From: Bacteroides sp.
GTDB lineage: Bacteria; Bacteroidota; Bacteroidia; Bacteroidales; Muribaculaceae
DNA length: 44,919 nucleotides
Assembly (NCBI GenBank): GCA_014801875.1
Contig: JAAVDJ010000018.1
Location: 1 to 44,919, forward strand
Direction of reading: 5' to 3'
The translations under genes and the position numbers were made by a program. This document shows, one piece after another, positions 35,509 through 42,795 of the stretch (position 1 is its first letter; every line of letters starts with the position of its first letter). The notes under the pieces are model-generated. The model saw only the letters and a program-made list of their open reading frames with translations. It ran no database searches and was not told where the DNA came from.

Positions 35509-35580
35509 GAATAAGGAAATAAGGAAATTAGGAATAAGGGAATAAGGGAATTAGGGAATAAGGGAATAAGGAATAAGGGT
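35509..35580. repeat. Low-complexity GGAATAA-type tandem repeat
   Basis: About ten imperfect copies of a 7-8 base unit (ggaataag, ggaattag) start right at the stop codon of the GlmU-like gene. Purine-rich on the plus strand and not coding. Confidence 0.8.
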
Positions 35581-35586
35581 AAAGCT

Positions 35587-35735
35587 AAATATGGTAATCA
35601 GGGCATTCGCCGAATGCCCGGGCGGAGACGAGGTAATTTATTACCCCTGCTGCTCGAAGGTGTATAATACTTTCCTGCATCGCCCGGGCATTCGGCGAAT
35701 GCCCTTGGTTCCTTATTTAGATCCCACTCCACCCG
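35587..35735. repeat. REP-like element, inverted pair
   Basis: GGGCATTCGCCGAATGCCC at 35601-35619 and its inverted-orientation partner at 35686-35704, both with perfect 9-bp arms. The flanks match the 13.7-kb units on one side (taaatatgg) and copy 1 on the other (CGATGCAGGA, AAATAAGGA). The second, GGGCGCTCA-type palindrome is absent here. Confidence 0.8.
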
Positions 35736-36187
35736 GGAAATGAGAAGTTAGGTGCGACGAAGCCGAAACCCTGTAAAAACATCGACGGCGGATTGTTTCA
35801 CAACATTCCGCCGCCATGTGATTTATTTAGACTTTCATACTTTCACAAGCGTAAATTGCCTAACTCAACCACTAACTTACAATTTATATCACTATTACTT
35901 AAAAAGCTTTTTGACTTGCCATTTTTCTTTCTGATACCGCTCCAGAAAACCGGATGCTCCGGAAATCATTCGCGGACAATTTCAATGCAAAATTACTACT
36001 AATTTTTTAAACTGCAAAATTAATTTATAGAAAATACAAGATTTAAATGCTAAAAAATGTAAAATCATCACCACGCCTTATTTTAATTACTCCTTATCTC
36101 TCTGTATTTCACATTTTTCATCTCATATCGCCAAACCTCCATATCTTTTCTTTATTTTTCCTTATTTTTTCGTTTTTTGATTTTTAT
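35736..36187. other. Gene-free A+T-rich stretch upstream of the aminopeptidase gene
   Basis: No supported gene. A GGCGGA...TCCGCC hairpin at 35786-35813 (inner TTGT/AACA pairs) has no T-run. The rest is T-rich sequence with only short random frames. Confidence 0.6.
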
Positions 36188-36261
36188 TTTGCGCCTGTAG
36201 CTTTTTTTTCCTAACTTTACGTCTAATATTTTCTAATTACAATCCTGTCTTTCCCGACAGG
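36188..36261 (+). promoter_or_regulatory. Promoter and leader hairpin of the aminopeptidase gene
   Basis: TTTG (36188-36191), a 20-base spacer and TAACTTTA (36212-36219, last base off consensus). The leader of about 50 bases holds a CCTGTC/GACAGG hairpin at 36244-36261, 16 bases before the ATG, near enough to affect ribosome access. Confidence 0.55.
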
Positions 36262-36277
36262 TTATTATCTTATTCTT

Positions 36278-38074
36278 ATGGAAAAGAAAAACCTTGAATA
36301 TCTTGCACGCTTGCGCAAGGCCATGACTGAACACGGAATTGACACTTGCATCATCTCCGGCACTGACCCTCATCAGTCTGAGCTCCCCCCCGCTCATTGG
36401 AGGGGTCGAGAATGGCTCACCGGCTTCTGGAGCGAAAACGGAACTAACGGCACTGCCGTGGTCACCGCCGACAAAGCTCTCTGCTGGACTGACTCTCGTT
36501 TCTTCATACAGGCTACCGACCAGCTCCAGGGAACCGGATTCTCCATGATGAAGGAGGATGGTCCGGACGCTGTAAACCTTATCGACTGGGTGACCGAAAA
36601 CACTAACGCAGGGCAGACTGTCGGTATCGACGGCATGACTTTCTCCGTCAGCTATGCTCAGCGCCTCCAGCAAGAGCTAAACGACAACAATATTAAACTT
36701 AACACTGATTTCCCTCTCTTCGATTATATCTACCCCGATCGTCCCGCAAGACCTCTCAACAAACTATTCATCCATGATGAGGCTATCGTAGGAGAAACTG
36801 TCGACAGCAAGATGAAACGTCTTATGGCGGAAGTGAAAGGTGAGCTTGCAAACGCTATCCTCCTCTCTTCTCTCGACGACATAGCCTGGGCCACAAACCT
36901 TCGCGCCGCCGGAGATATCGCCTACTCCCCTATGTTCCTCGCTTATCTATATATCGATGATGACAAGCGCGTCCTCTTCATTGACGAGGAGAAAATCGGA
37001 AAGGAAGTAAAGGCCCATCTCGATAAATATAATTTTGAGATACACCCCTACGACAAGGTGATCGATTTTGTGGCTCAGCTCCCCAAAACAACTCGTCTGC
37101 TCCTCGACCCCGAGAAGACTGCCCGCGGTGTTTACGACCATGTGGGTTGCACTCCCGTATTCGGTGGCTCCGGCGTTGCAAAACTGAAGAGCATCAAGAA
37201 TCAGACAATGCTCGCCAATCTTGCCATAGCGATGGAAAAAGATGGTGTGGCCCTGACCAAGTTCTTCATGTGGGTGGAAAAGGAATATCCCACCGGAACC
37301 CTCACAGAAGTATCGGCCGGCAAGAAACTGCGTGATTTCCGTCTTGCGGATAAATCGTGCGTCGACGAGAGCTTCGCTCCCATCCTCGGCTGGAACGCAC
37401 ACGGTGCCATCGTGCATTATGAGGCAACCGCAGAGACTGACGTGACCATCGAAGGAAACGGCCTTCTCCTTGTAGACTCCGGCGGCCAGTACACTTTCGG
37501 CACGACAGACATCACCCGCACAGTAGCGCTCGGCACCCCTACTCCCGAGATGATCCACGATTTCACCCTTGTCATGAAAGGACACATCGCCCTTGCAAAG
37601 GTGAAATATCCGGAAGGCACCCGTGGTGCTCAGCTGGATGTGCTCGCCCGTCAATATCTCTGGGATGAAGGGAAAGCATATTATCACGGCACCGGCCACG
37701 GCGTAGGCTTCTTCATCAATTGCCACGAAGGACCTCAGAGCATACGTCTCAATGAAAACCCCACTCCCCTGCAGCCCGGAATGGTAACCAGCAACGAACC
37801 GGGGCTATACCTCGAAGGGAAATACGGTATCCGCTGCGAAAATCTCGTAGCTACTGTGCCCTGGAAGGAGACAGAATTCGGAAAATTCCTCGAGTTCCGC
37901 ACAATGACACTCTTCCCGTTTGATCTCACCCTCTTTGACACCTCCATAATGAACGACGATGAGATCGCCTGGCTCAACTCCTACCACGAGGAAGTGCGCA
38001 ATCGTCTGACTCCCCTCCTCTCTCCGGAAGAGGCAGCCTGGCTCGCTGAAAAGACCAAACCCCTCTCCCGTTAG
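36278..38074 (+). CDS. Aminopeptidase P family protein (M24B)
   Basis: 598-residue Xaa-Pro aminopeptidase of the long, three-domain type. Two creatinase-like N-terminal domains span about 1-310 and the pita-bread catalytic domain 311-540. Metal ligands: D400 (LLLVDSGGQYTFGTTD), D411, H474 (HGTGHGVGFF), E507 (TSNEPGLYLE) and E521 (GIRCENL). A C-terminal extension to 598 is usual for this subfamily. There is no signal peptide, so it is cytosolic and probably frees N-terminal residues ahead of proline in peptide turnover. It is followed by an A+T-rich repeat and a gamma-carbonic-anhydrase-like gene on the same strand. Confidence 0.94.
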   Translation: MEKKNLEYLARLRKAMTEHGIDTCIISGTDPHQSELPPAHWRGREWLTGFWSENGTNGTAVVTADKALCWTDSRFFIQATDQLQGTGFSMMKEDGPDAVNLIDWVTENTNAGQTVGIDGMTFSVSYAQRLQQELNDNNIKLNTDFPLFDYIYPDRPARPLNKLFIHDEAIVGETVDSKMKRLMAEVKGELANAILLSSLDDIAWATNLRAAGDIAYSPMFLAYLYIDDDKRVLFIDEEKIGKEVKAHLDKYNFEIHPYDKVIDFVAQLPKTTRLLLDPEKTARGVYDHVGCTPVFGGSGVAKLKSIKNQTMLANLAIAMEKDGVALTKFFMWVEKEYPTGTLTEVSAGKKLRDFRLADKSCVDESFAPILGWNAHGAIVHYEATAETDVTIEGNGLLLVDSGGQYTFGTTDITRTVALGTPTPEMIHDFTLVMKGHIALAKVKYPEGTRGAQLDVLARQYLWDEGKAYYHGTGHGVGFFINCHEGPQSIRLNENPTPLQPGMVTSNEPGLYLEGKYGIRCENLVATVPWKETEFGKFLEFRTMTLFPFDLTLFDTSIMNDDEIAWLNSYHEEVRNRLTPLLSPEEAAWLAEKTKPLSR

Positions 38075-38159
38075 TTTTTCATTTTTCATCTTTCATTTTT
38101 CATTTTCATTTTAGTTTTCATTTTAGTTTTTCATTTTTCATTTTAAATTTTTCATTTTA
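38075..38159. repeat. Low-complexity TTTTTCAT-type repeat
   Basis: Irregular copies of ttttcat and ttttagt fill the gap between the aminopeptidase stop and the next gene. No hairpin or promoter is evident within it. Confidence 0.8.
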
Positions 38160-38162
38160 AAA

Positions 38163-38681
38163 GTGGCTATCATTCAAGAAGTAAGAGGATTCACTCCCAA
38201 AATAGGAAAAGACTGTTTTCTCGCGGCCAACGCCGTCATCGTCGGAGATGTCGTGATGGGCGATGAATGCAGCGTCTGGTTTTCGACTGTGCTGCGTGGC
38301 GACGTCAACTCCATCCGGATCGGCAATCGCGTCAACATCCAGGATGGAAGTGTGCTCCATACGCTCTATCAGAAATCTACCATAGAAATCGGAGACGATG
38401 TCTCCATAGGCCATAACGTTGTCATCCACGGTGCCAAGATACGCGATTATGCCCTCGTGGGGATGGGCGCCGTAGTGATGGATGATGCTGTGGTCGGTGA
38501 AGGGGCTATAGTGGCCGCCGGTTCAGTGGTGCTCAGCAAGACTCAGATTGGTCCTCACGAACTGTGGGGTGGTTGTCCTGCCAAATTCATCAAGATGGTG
38601 GAGCCGGAAAAAGCCAAGGAGATGAATGAGAAAATCGCACGCAACTATCTGATGTATTCTAAATGGTATGGTGAGCAGTGA
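38163..38681 (+). CDS. Gamma-carbonic-anhydrase-like hexapeptide protein
   Basis: 172 residues forming a left-handed beta helix of the YrdA/PaaY/CaiE group with a C-terminal helix. The three zinc histidines of gamma carbonic anhydrase are present: H66 (VLHTLYQ), H84 and H89 (IGHNVVIHG). Start is GTG (38163), giving MAIIQEVRGFTP, the usual family N-terminus. True carbonic anhydrase activity is uncertain because many members are inactive or are acyltransferases. The end overlaps the first cupin gene by 14 bases, tying it to the sugar cluster downstream, where a hexapeptide acetyltransferase (FdtC/QdtC) would be expected; sequence still favours the gamma-CA group. Confidence 0.88.
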   Translation: MAIIQEVRGFTPKIGKDCFLAANAVIVGDVVMGDECSVWFSTVLRGDVNSIRIGNRVNIQDGSVLHTLYQKSTIEIGDDVSIGHNVVIHGAKIRDYALVGMGAVVMDDAVVGEGAIVAAGSVVLSKTQIGPHELWGGCPAKFIKMVEPEKAKEMNEKIARNYLMYSKWYGEQ

Positions 38682-39096
38682 TCTTCCGCCGGACGACTCC
38701 GCACCCCGCCTTATAGATCTTCCCCGATTCCTCGACCACCGTGGCAATCTCTCGGTGATCGAGGAATCTTCCGATATCCCTTTCCCTATCCGGAGGGCAT
38801 ACTGGGTCTACGACGTTCCGGGAGGTGAGGCTCGTGAGGGGCATGCTTATCATCGGGGCAGGGAGTTTATCGTGGCGCTCTCAGGGAGTTTCGATGTGGT
38901 GACGGATGACGGCTATTCTTCAGTGCGTCATTCCCTCAATCGCTCATACTACGGTCTTTACGTCCCCGCCGGGGTATGGCGCACCCTTACAAATTTCTCC
39001 ACAAATTCCCTGGCGCTCATTCTTTCATCCACGGAATACGACCCCGACGATTATATCATCGACTACCACCTCTTCCAGGCTTTTGCAAAGAAATGA
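38668..39096 (+). CDS. FdtA/WxcM-type cupin, copy 1 (atypical His motif)
   Basis: A 142-residue cupin of the sugar 3,4-ketoisomerase family (FdtA/QdtA), which converts dTDP-4-keto-6-deoxyglucose to the 3-keto form. Seen: DHRGNLSVIEE near residue 23, RRAYWVYDVPGG near 42-53, then GHAYH at 58-62 and FIVALSGSFDV. Family members normally have GxHAH followed by a Gln; here the second His of HAH is Tyr and the Gln is missing, so activity may differ. It overlaps the upstream gene by 14 bases and the next cupin by 4 (ATGA). The pair probably arose by duplication. Confidence 0.85.
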   Translation: MVSSDLPPDDSAPRLIDLPRFLDHRGNLSVIEESSDIPFPIRRAYWVYDVPGGEAREGHAYHRGREFIVALSGSFDVVTDDGYSSVRHSLNRSYYGLYVPAGVWRTLTNFSTNSLALILSSTEYDPDDYIIDYHLFQAFAKK

Positions 39097-39518
39097 AAGA
39101 TACTTCCGTATATGATTGCTCGGTCATCGAGCTAAACCGCCATCACACTGACAGGCAAGGAAACCTGACAGTGGTTGAAAACGGCAAGACGGTTCCTTTC
39201 GACATACGAAGGGTGTATTATCTGTATGATGTCCCCGGGGGTGTAAACCGGGGTGGACACGCTCATCGCGAGCAACATCAGCTGATTGTGGCTGTCAGCG
39301 GCAGTTTCTCTGTCACTCTCGACGACGGAAATGTCCGACGCACTTTCCTCCTCAATCATCCCTACCAGGGGCTGCTCGTCACTCCCCGCATATGGAACAC
39401 TCTCGACGATTTCTCCTCCGGAGCCGTCTGTATGGTGCTCGCCTCAGACATATATGACGAGGAGGAATACGTGAGAGACTACAACGATTTCCTCGCTCTT
39501 AAACAAAAATCCCTCTGA
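39093..39518 (+). CDS. FdtA/WxcM-type cupin, copy 2 (canonical His motif)
   Basis: 141 residues, clearly a paralogue of the preceding protein (shared RQGNLTVVE / RRVYYLYDVPGG / VAVSGSF framework). Here the canonical GHAHREQHQ is present at 55-63, so this copy is the better candidate for an active nucleotide-sugar ketoisomerase. The frame is open upstream to 38976, but ATG 39093 overlaps the previous stop (ATGA) and starts the conserved domain. The next gene begins one base after its stop. No rmlA or rmlB to supply substrate is in the window. Confidence 0.87.
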   Translation: MKDTSVYDCSVIELNRHHTDRQGNLTVVENGKTVPFDIRRVYYLYDVPGGVNRGGHAHREQHQLIVAVSGSFSVTLDDGNVRRTFLLNHPYQGLLVTPRIWNTLDDFSSGAVCMVLASDIYDEEEYVRDYNDFLALKQKSL

Positions 39519-39519
39519 C

Positions 39520-40455
39520 ATGATTTCCCTCCGCCGTTATATCCCTTCCGACAAGGTCTCCTGGGACAAGTTTGTGGAAGATTCCAAAAACGGAACTTTC
39601 CTCCATAAACGCGACTACATGGAATACCATTCCGACAGATTCGCGGATTATTCCCTCATGGCTTTCCGCGACGGCCGACTCTATGCCCTGCTCCCGGCTT
39701 GCTCGCAGGGGCACGACTTCGTGTCTCACGCCGGACTGACATTCGGCGGACTAATAATGAACCGCAAGGCTACCGCCTCCGACATTCTCACGCTATTCTC
39801 CTCGCTTTCTGTTTTTCTGAAAGAGAGGGGATTCTCGCGCATGGTCTACTCCCCTACCCCACATATCTATCATTCTCTCCCCTCCGAGGAAGACCTCTAT
39901 GCCCTTTTCCGACAGGGAGCCACCCTCTCTACCAGAAAAATAGCCTCAGCTATAGAGCTTTCCAACACCCTGCGCTGGCGCGACATCCGGAGGGTGGGAA
40001 TAAGGAAGGCGTTAAAGGAAGATTTATATGTTGTGCAGACGGATGATTTCTCTCAGTTTTGGAAAATACTTGAGGAGAACCTGCGGAATAAATATGACGC
40101 TGCCCCCGTTCATTCTCTTCAGGAAATTTCCCGTCTCAACAGCATTTTCCCGGATAATATCAGACTATATGTAGTCAAAAAAGGGGAACGCGAGATAGCG
40201 GGAGTCGTAATGTACATATCCCGGCTGGTTGCCCATTGCCAATATATATCCGCCGATAAGGAGGGGAAGGAAGCCGGAGCACTCGATCTCCTTTTCAATC
40301 AACTGCTCACACACGACTTCAAGGATTACAAATATTTCGACTTCGGCACATCCAATGAAGATGGGGGGCGTTATCTCAATGAATCCCTCATCTATCAGAA
40401 AGAGGGGTTCGGAGCGCGGGCAATCTGCTACGACACATATTCCCTCTCCCTCTGA
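39520..40455 (+). CDS. GNAT/FemAB-like acetyltransferase
   Basis: 311 residues with two GNAT-like halves. The second (about 170-300) holds RLYVVKKGEREIAGVVMYIS and GALDLLFNQLLTHDFKDYKY followed by FDFGTSNEDGGRYLN, typical of the FemAB/Acetyltransf_6 group. In cell-envelope sugar clusters such proteins often acylate an amino sugar made by a neighbouring DegT enzyme; that role is inferred from position. It follows the second cupin by one base, so it is in the same operon. No signal peptide. Confidence 0.82.
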   Translation: MISLRRYIPSDKVSWDKFVEDSKNGTFLHKRDYMEYHSDRFADYSLMAFRDGRLYALLPACSQGHDFVSHAGLTFGGLIMNRKATASDILTLFSSLSVFLKERGFSRMVYSPTPHIYHSLPSEEDLYALFRQGATLSTRKIASAIELSNTLRWRDIRRVGIRKALKEDLYVVQTDDFSQFWKILEENLRNKYDAAPVHSLQEISRLNSIFPDNIRLYVVKKGEREIAGVVMYISRLVAHCQYISADKEGKEAGALDLLFNQLLTHDFKDYKYFDFGTSNEDGGRYLNESLIYQKEGFGARAICYDTYSLSL

Positions 40456-40630
40456 CCATATTTTCCATCTTATCCTTCTGTGCTCCGACTACGGATTCAA
40501 ACGCACTTCTGGAACCCCTGAATTTCAGAGAAAGGGGAGAATCTTTTTGACGTAGCTCTCGATATTAAGTAATTCCTTTAATCAATCCCATGTCATAATA
40601 ACAATTTGACGCATACCCATTTGTCAACAT

Positions 40631-41737
40631 ATGATAGAGTTTCTGGATCTAAAGAAAGTGAATAACCGCTTCCGCAAGGAAATGGATGAAGCCGTTGGGA
40701 GAGTCTTGGACTCTGGATGGTATCTTCTCGGGAAAGAGAGTAGAGCTTTTGAGGAAGAATATAAACGCTTCATTGGTACAAACTATTGCATCGGATGTGC
40801 CAACGGTCTGGATGCATTAACCCTTATCCTCCGCGCCTGGATGGAAATGGGACTCCTTAAGGTTGGCGACGAAGTTATCGTCCCTGCCAACACCTACATC
40901 GCCTCTATCCTGGCTATCACAGAAAATAAGCTCACTCCAATTTTGGTGGAGCCAAATCCTTCCACTCTACAGATTGATCCCGACAATATACGCCGAGCAC
41001 TCACCCCGAGCACAAAAGCTCTAATGGTGGTGCATCTTTATGGTCGCTGTGCATGGTCAGAAGAAATTGAGGAAATTACAAATGAAAACCGGCTGCTGGT
41101 GATTGAAGACAACGCACAGGCTCATGGATGCAAATTTGGAAATCGGCTCACAGGCTCGCTTGGCCATGCAGCTGCTCATAGTTTCTATCCTGGGAAAAAC
41201 CTCGGAGCTCTTGGCGACGGTGGAGCCGTGACTACGAACGACCCGACACTTGCCGAGACTATCCGCTCTTTGGCAAATTATGGAAGCAGCCAGAAATATG
41301 TGTTCGATTATCAAGGACGAAATTCCCGCCTTGACGAACTTCAGGCTGCTTTCCTTCGGATTAAGCTCCCACACCTTGTTACAGACAATGAAAGGCGTAA
41401 GGAGATAGCAAAAATGTATTGCGACAATATAAAGCATCCCGATATAACATTCCCTTCCCTTCATGTCAACAAGGATAGCCATGTCTGGCATCTCTTCCCA
41501 ATCCTAAGCTGCCGACGCGATGAACTTCAGGAATATCTTGCCACAAAAGGGATAAAAACACTTGTCCACTACCCTATTCCACCACATAGGCAGAAGTGTT
41601 ATAAAGAATGGAACGATCTTTCTATTCCCGTGACTGAAATGATACATGCTCGAGAACTCTCTCTCCCAATATCGCCTGTCCTCTCAAATGAAGAGGCTAC
41701 CACAGTGATCTCCGCCATAAATTCCTTCCCAATTTAA
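40631..41737 (+). CDS. DegT/DnrJ/EryC1/StrS aminotransferase (FdtB/QdtB-like)
   Basis: 368 residues; PLP-dependent sugar aminotransferase. PLP Lys is K189 in [16 protein letters not shown], the PLP-ring Asp is D160 in [10 protein letters not shown], and the N-terminal region has [11 protein letters not shown] and [13 protein letters not shown]. With FdtA-type cupins upstream it most likely aminates a dTDP-3-keto-6-deoxyhexose to a 3-amino sugar for surface glycans. A 175-base gap without a clear promoter separates it from the acetyltransferase. Its base composition is A+T-richer than the genes upstream. Confidence 0.92.
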   Translation: MIEFLDLKKVNNRFRKEMDEAVGRVLDSGWYLLGKESRAFEEEYKRFIGTNYCIGCANGLDALTLILRAWMEMGLLKVGDEVIVPANTYIASILAITENKLTPILVEPNPSTLQIDPDNIRRALTPSTKALMVVHLYGRCAWSEEIEEITNENRLLVIEDNAQAHGCKFGNRLTGSLGHAAAHSFYPGKNLGALGDGGAVTTNDPTLAETIRSLANYGSSQKYVFDYQGRNSRLDELQAAFLRIKLPHLVTDNERRKEIAKMYCDNIKHPDITFPSLHVNKDSHVWHLFPILSCRRDELQEYLATKGIKTLVHYPIPPHRQKCYKEWNDLSIPVTEMIHARELSLPISPVLSNEEATTVISAINSFPI

Positions 41738-41787
41738 TAATTGGGTTTAGACTAATTGACCAACTTTTTCGTTATAACATAAAGTAA

Positions 41788-41937
41788 ATGCATATGAAAC
41801 CTATAAAAAGTTCAACCAAGGACACGACAAATAAAATTGGTCAACAAAATGAATTAAGAAGAATAAGAATCAAACTCATCTCATCACAAGAGAGAGCTCA
41901 GTATTCTATTCCCTCTTATGGATTCTTGCTGCCCTGA
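41788..41937 (+). CDS. Possible small basic protein (49 residues), unrecognised
   Basis: ATG (41788) to TGA (41937). The product is polar and basic with INELRRIRIKLISSQERAQY-like content (seen: QQNELRRIRIKLISSQERAQ). The stop is 3 bases before the next gene's ATG, so coupled translation is possible. No family is recognised and chance is not excluded. Confidence 0.35.
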   Translation: MHMKPIKSSTKDTTNKIGQQNELRRIRIKLISSQERAQYSIPSYGFLLP

Positions 41938-41940
41938 TTA

Positions 41941-42474
41941 ATGAAATTTTACATAGCAAATTTCATAATGCGTAAAGAAGATTCTTCCTTGCGTAAAGTT
42001 GATTTATGGAGTTTTAAATCTGAAAAAAGTGGTAAAAGATTCATAGTTGAAATAGAATATTTTGATTCAGGTTTTAAGGGAATAAAATTCTATTGGAAAG
42101 GAGTAAAAGATAGTAAAAATAGATATTCCCTATTGACTCACGATTATGAACCGCGCACTATAATAATGTCTTGCATCCAAATAATGTTGGATTATTACAA
42201 AAAGGATTCAACTTGTTCATTCGGTTTTGTCGCTGCCCCCGATTTAGATCAATCTAAATTAAACAAAGAACCTAACAAAAGATTTAGATTTTACAGGCGA
42301 ATGATGCTTTCCGTTTTCGGAAATAAGACATTCTACCATGGATACGACCTTGATTCTTCACTATATGTACTTATTAATCGTGAATTAATTGATAATGGCA
42401 CTCTCAGTTTAGAATCAATTGAAGAAGAAATTTCTAATGTTTATCAAGGAACTTACTCTCTACAATTAGAATAA
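41941..42474 (+). CDS. Hypothetical protein, A+T-rich gene
   Basis: 177 residues, not recognised. No signal peptide or membrane helix. It looks like a mixed alpha/beta cytosolic protein: a beta-rich N-terminal half (KRFIVEIEYFDSGFKGIKFY), a helix (RTIIMSCIQIMLDYYKKDS), then RFRFYRRMMLSVFGNKTFYH and a helical C-terminal part. The gene is markedly A+T-richer than the sugar cluster and the ribosomal cluster, which hints at different ancestry. Small ORF 41788-41937 is directly upstream. Confidence 0.7.
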   Translation: MKFYIANFIMRKEDSSLRKVDLWSFKSEKSGKRFIVEIEYFDSGFKGIKFYWKGVKDSKNRYSLLTHDYEPRTIIMSCIQIMLDYYKKDSTCSFGFVAAPDLDQSKLNKEPNKRFRFYRRMMLSVFGNKTFYHGYDLDSSLYVLINRELIDNGTLSLESIEEEISNVYQGTYSLQLE

Positions 42475-42537
42475 GTAGATTTACCTTGGTGAAACATTTG
42501 GGATTATATAGTATCAAACCATCTAAAACCTTGAATT

Positions 42538-42693
42538 ATGAAAATACCCGGACTATCCTTCTCGGCAAAGCGTGCCCTCGGCATCACTCAGGCAAAACAG
42601 CAATTCGCCCGTAAAACCGGAATCCCGACCACAAAAGCCGGGCTTGAACGCAAAATCGGAAAAATCATCATCAAGTCAATTTTCGGAAAATAA
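42538..42693 (+). CDS. Small basic protein (51 residues)
   Basis: ATG 42538 to TAA 42693. Sequence begins MKIPGLSFSAKRALGITQAK and continues QQFARKTGIPTTKAGLERKI, ending IIIKSIFGK. It is strongly basic, with a KRALGI...FARKTGIPTT...ERKIGK pattern. I recall similar short proteins in Bacteroidales, without a known function; that recollection is not checked. It is followed by the promoter of the TPR regulator gene. Confidence 0.65.
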   Translation: MKIPGLSFSAKRALGITQAKQQFARKTGIPTTKAGLERKIGKIIIKSIFGK

Positions 42694-42724
42694 CCCCGGA
42701 TTTTATTTTTCCTCTCTCTTTCCC

Positions 42725-42754
42725 TTGAGGTTATGATTTTTTCTCCTATCTTTG
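42725..42754 (+). promoter_or_regulatory. Promoter of the first TPR-HTH gene
   Basis: TTG (42725-42727), a 19-base spacer, TATCTTTG (42747-42754), with 41 bases from the -7 box to the ATG. The second copy has TATATTTG at exactly the same distance from its ATG. Confidence 0.65.
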
Positions 42755-42795
42755 CAGTAGTTTCATGAGTATTCATCCGACCACTGCGCAGAAAC

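Noticed and set aside
35752..36002. Short plus-strand frames of 60-69 codons before the aminopeptidase gene
   Set aside because: Phe/Leu-rich products of T-rich non-coding DNA, with no promoter or conserved features.
40456..40630. Gap before the DegT gene as a possible tRNA fragment or attachment site
   Set aside because: No cloverleaf, no flanking direct repeat and no integrase; it has only short open sequence without recognisable content.
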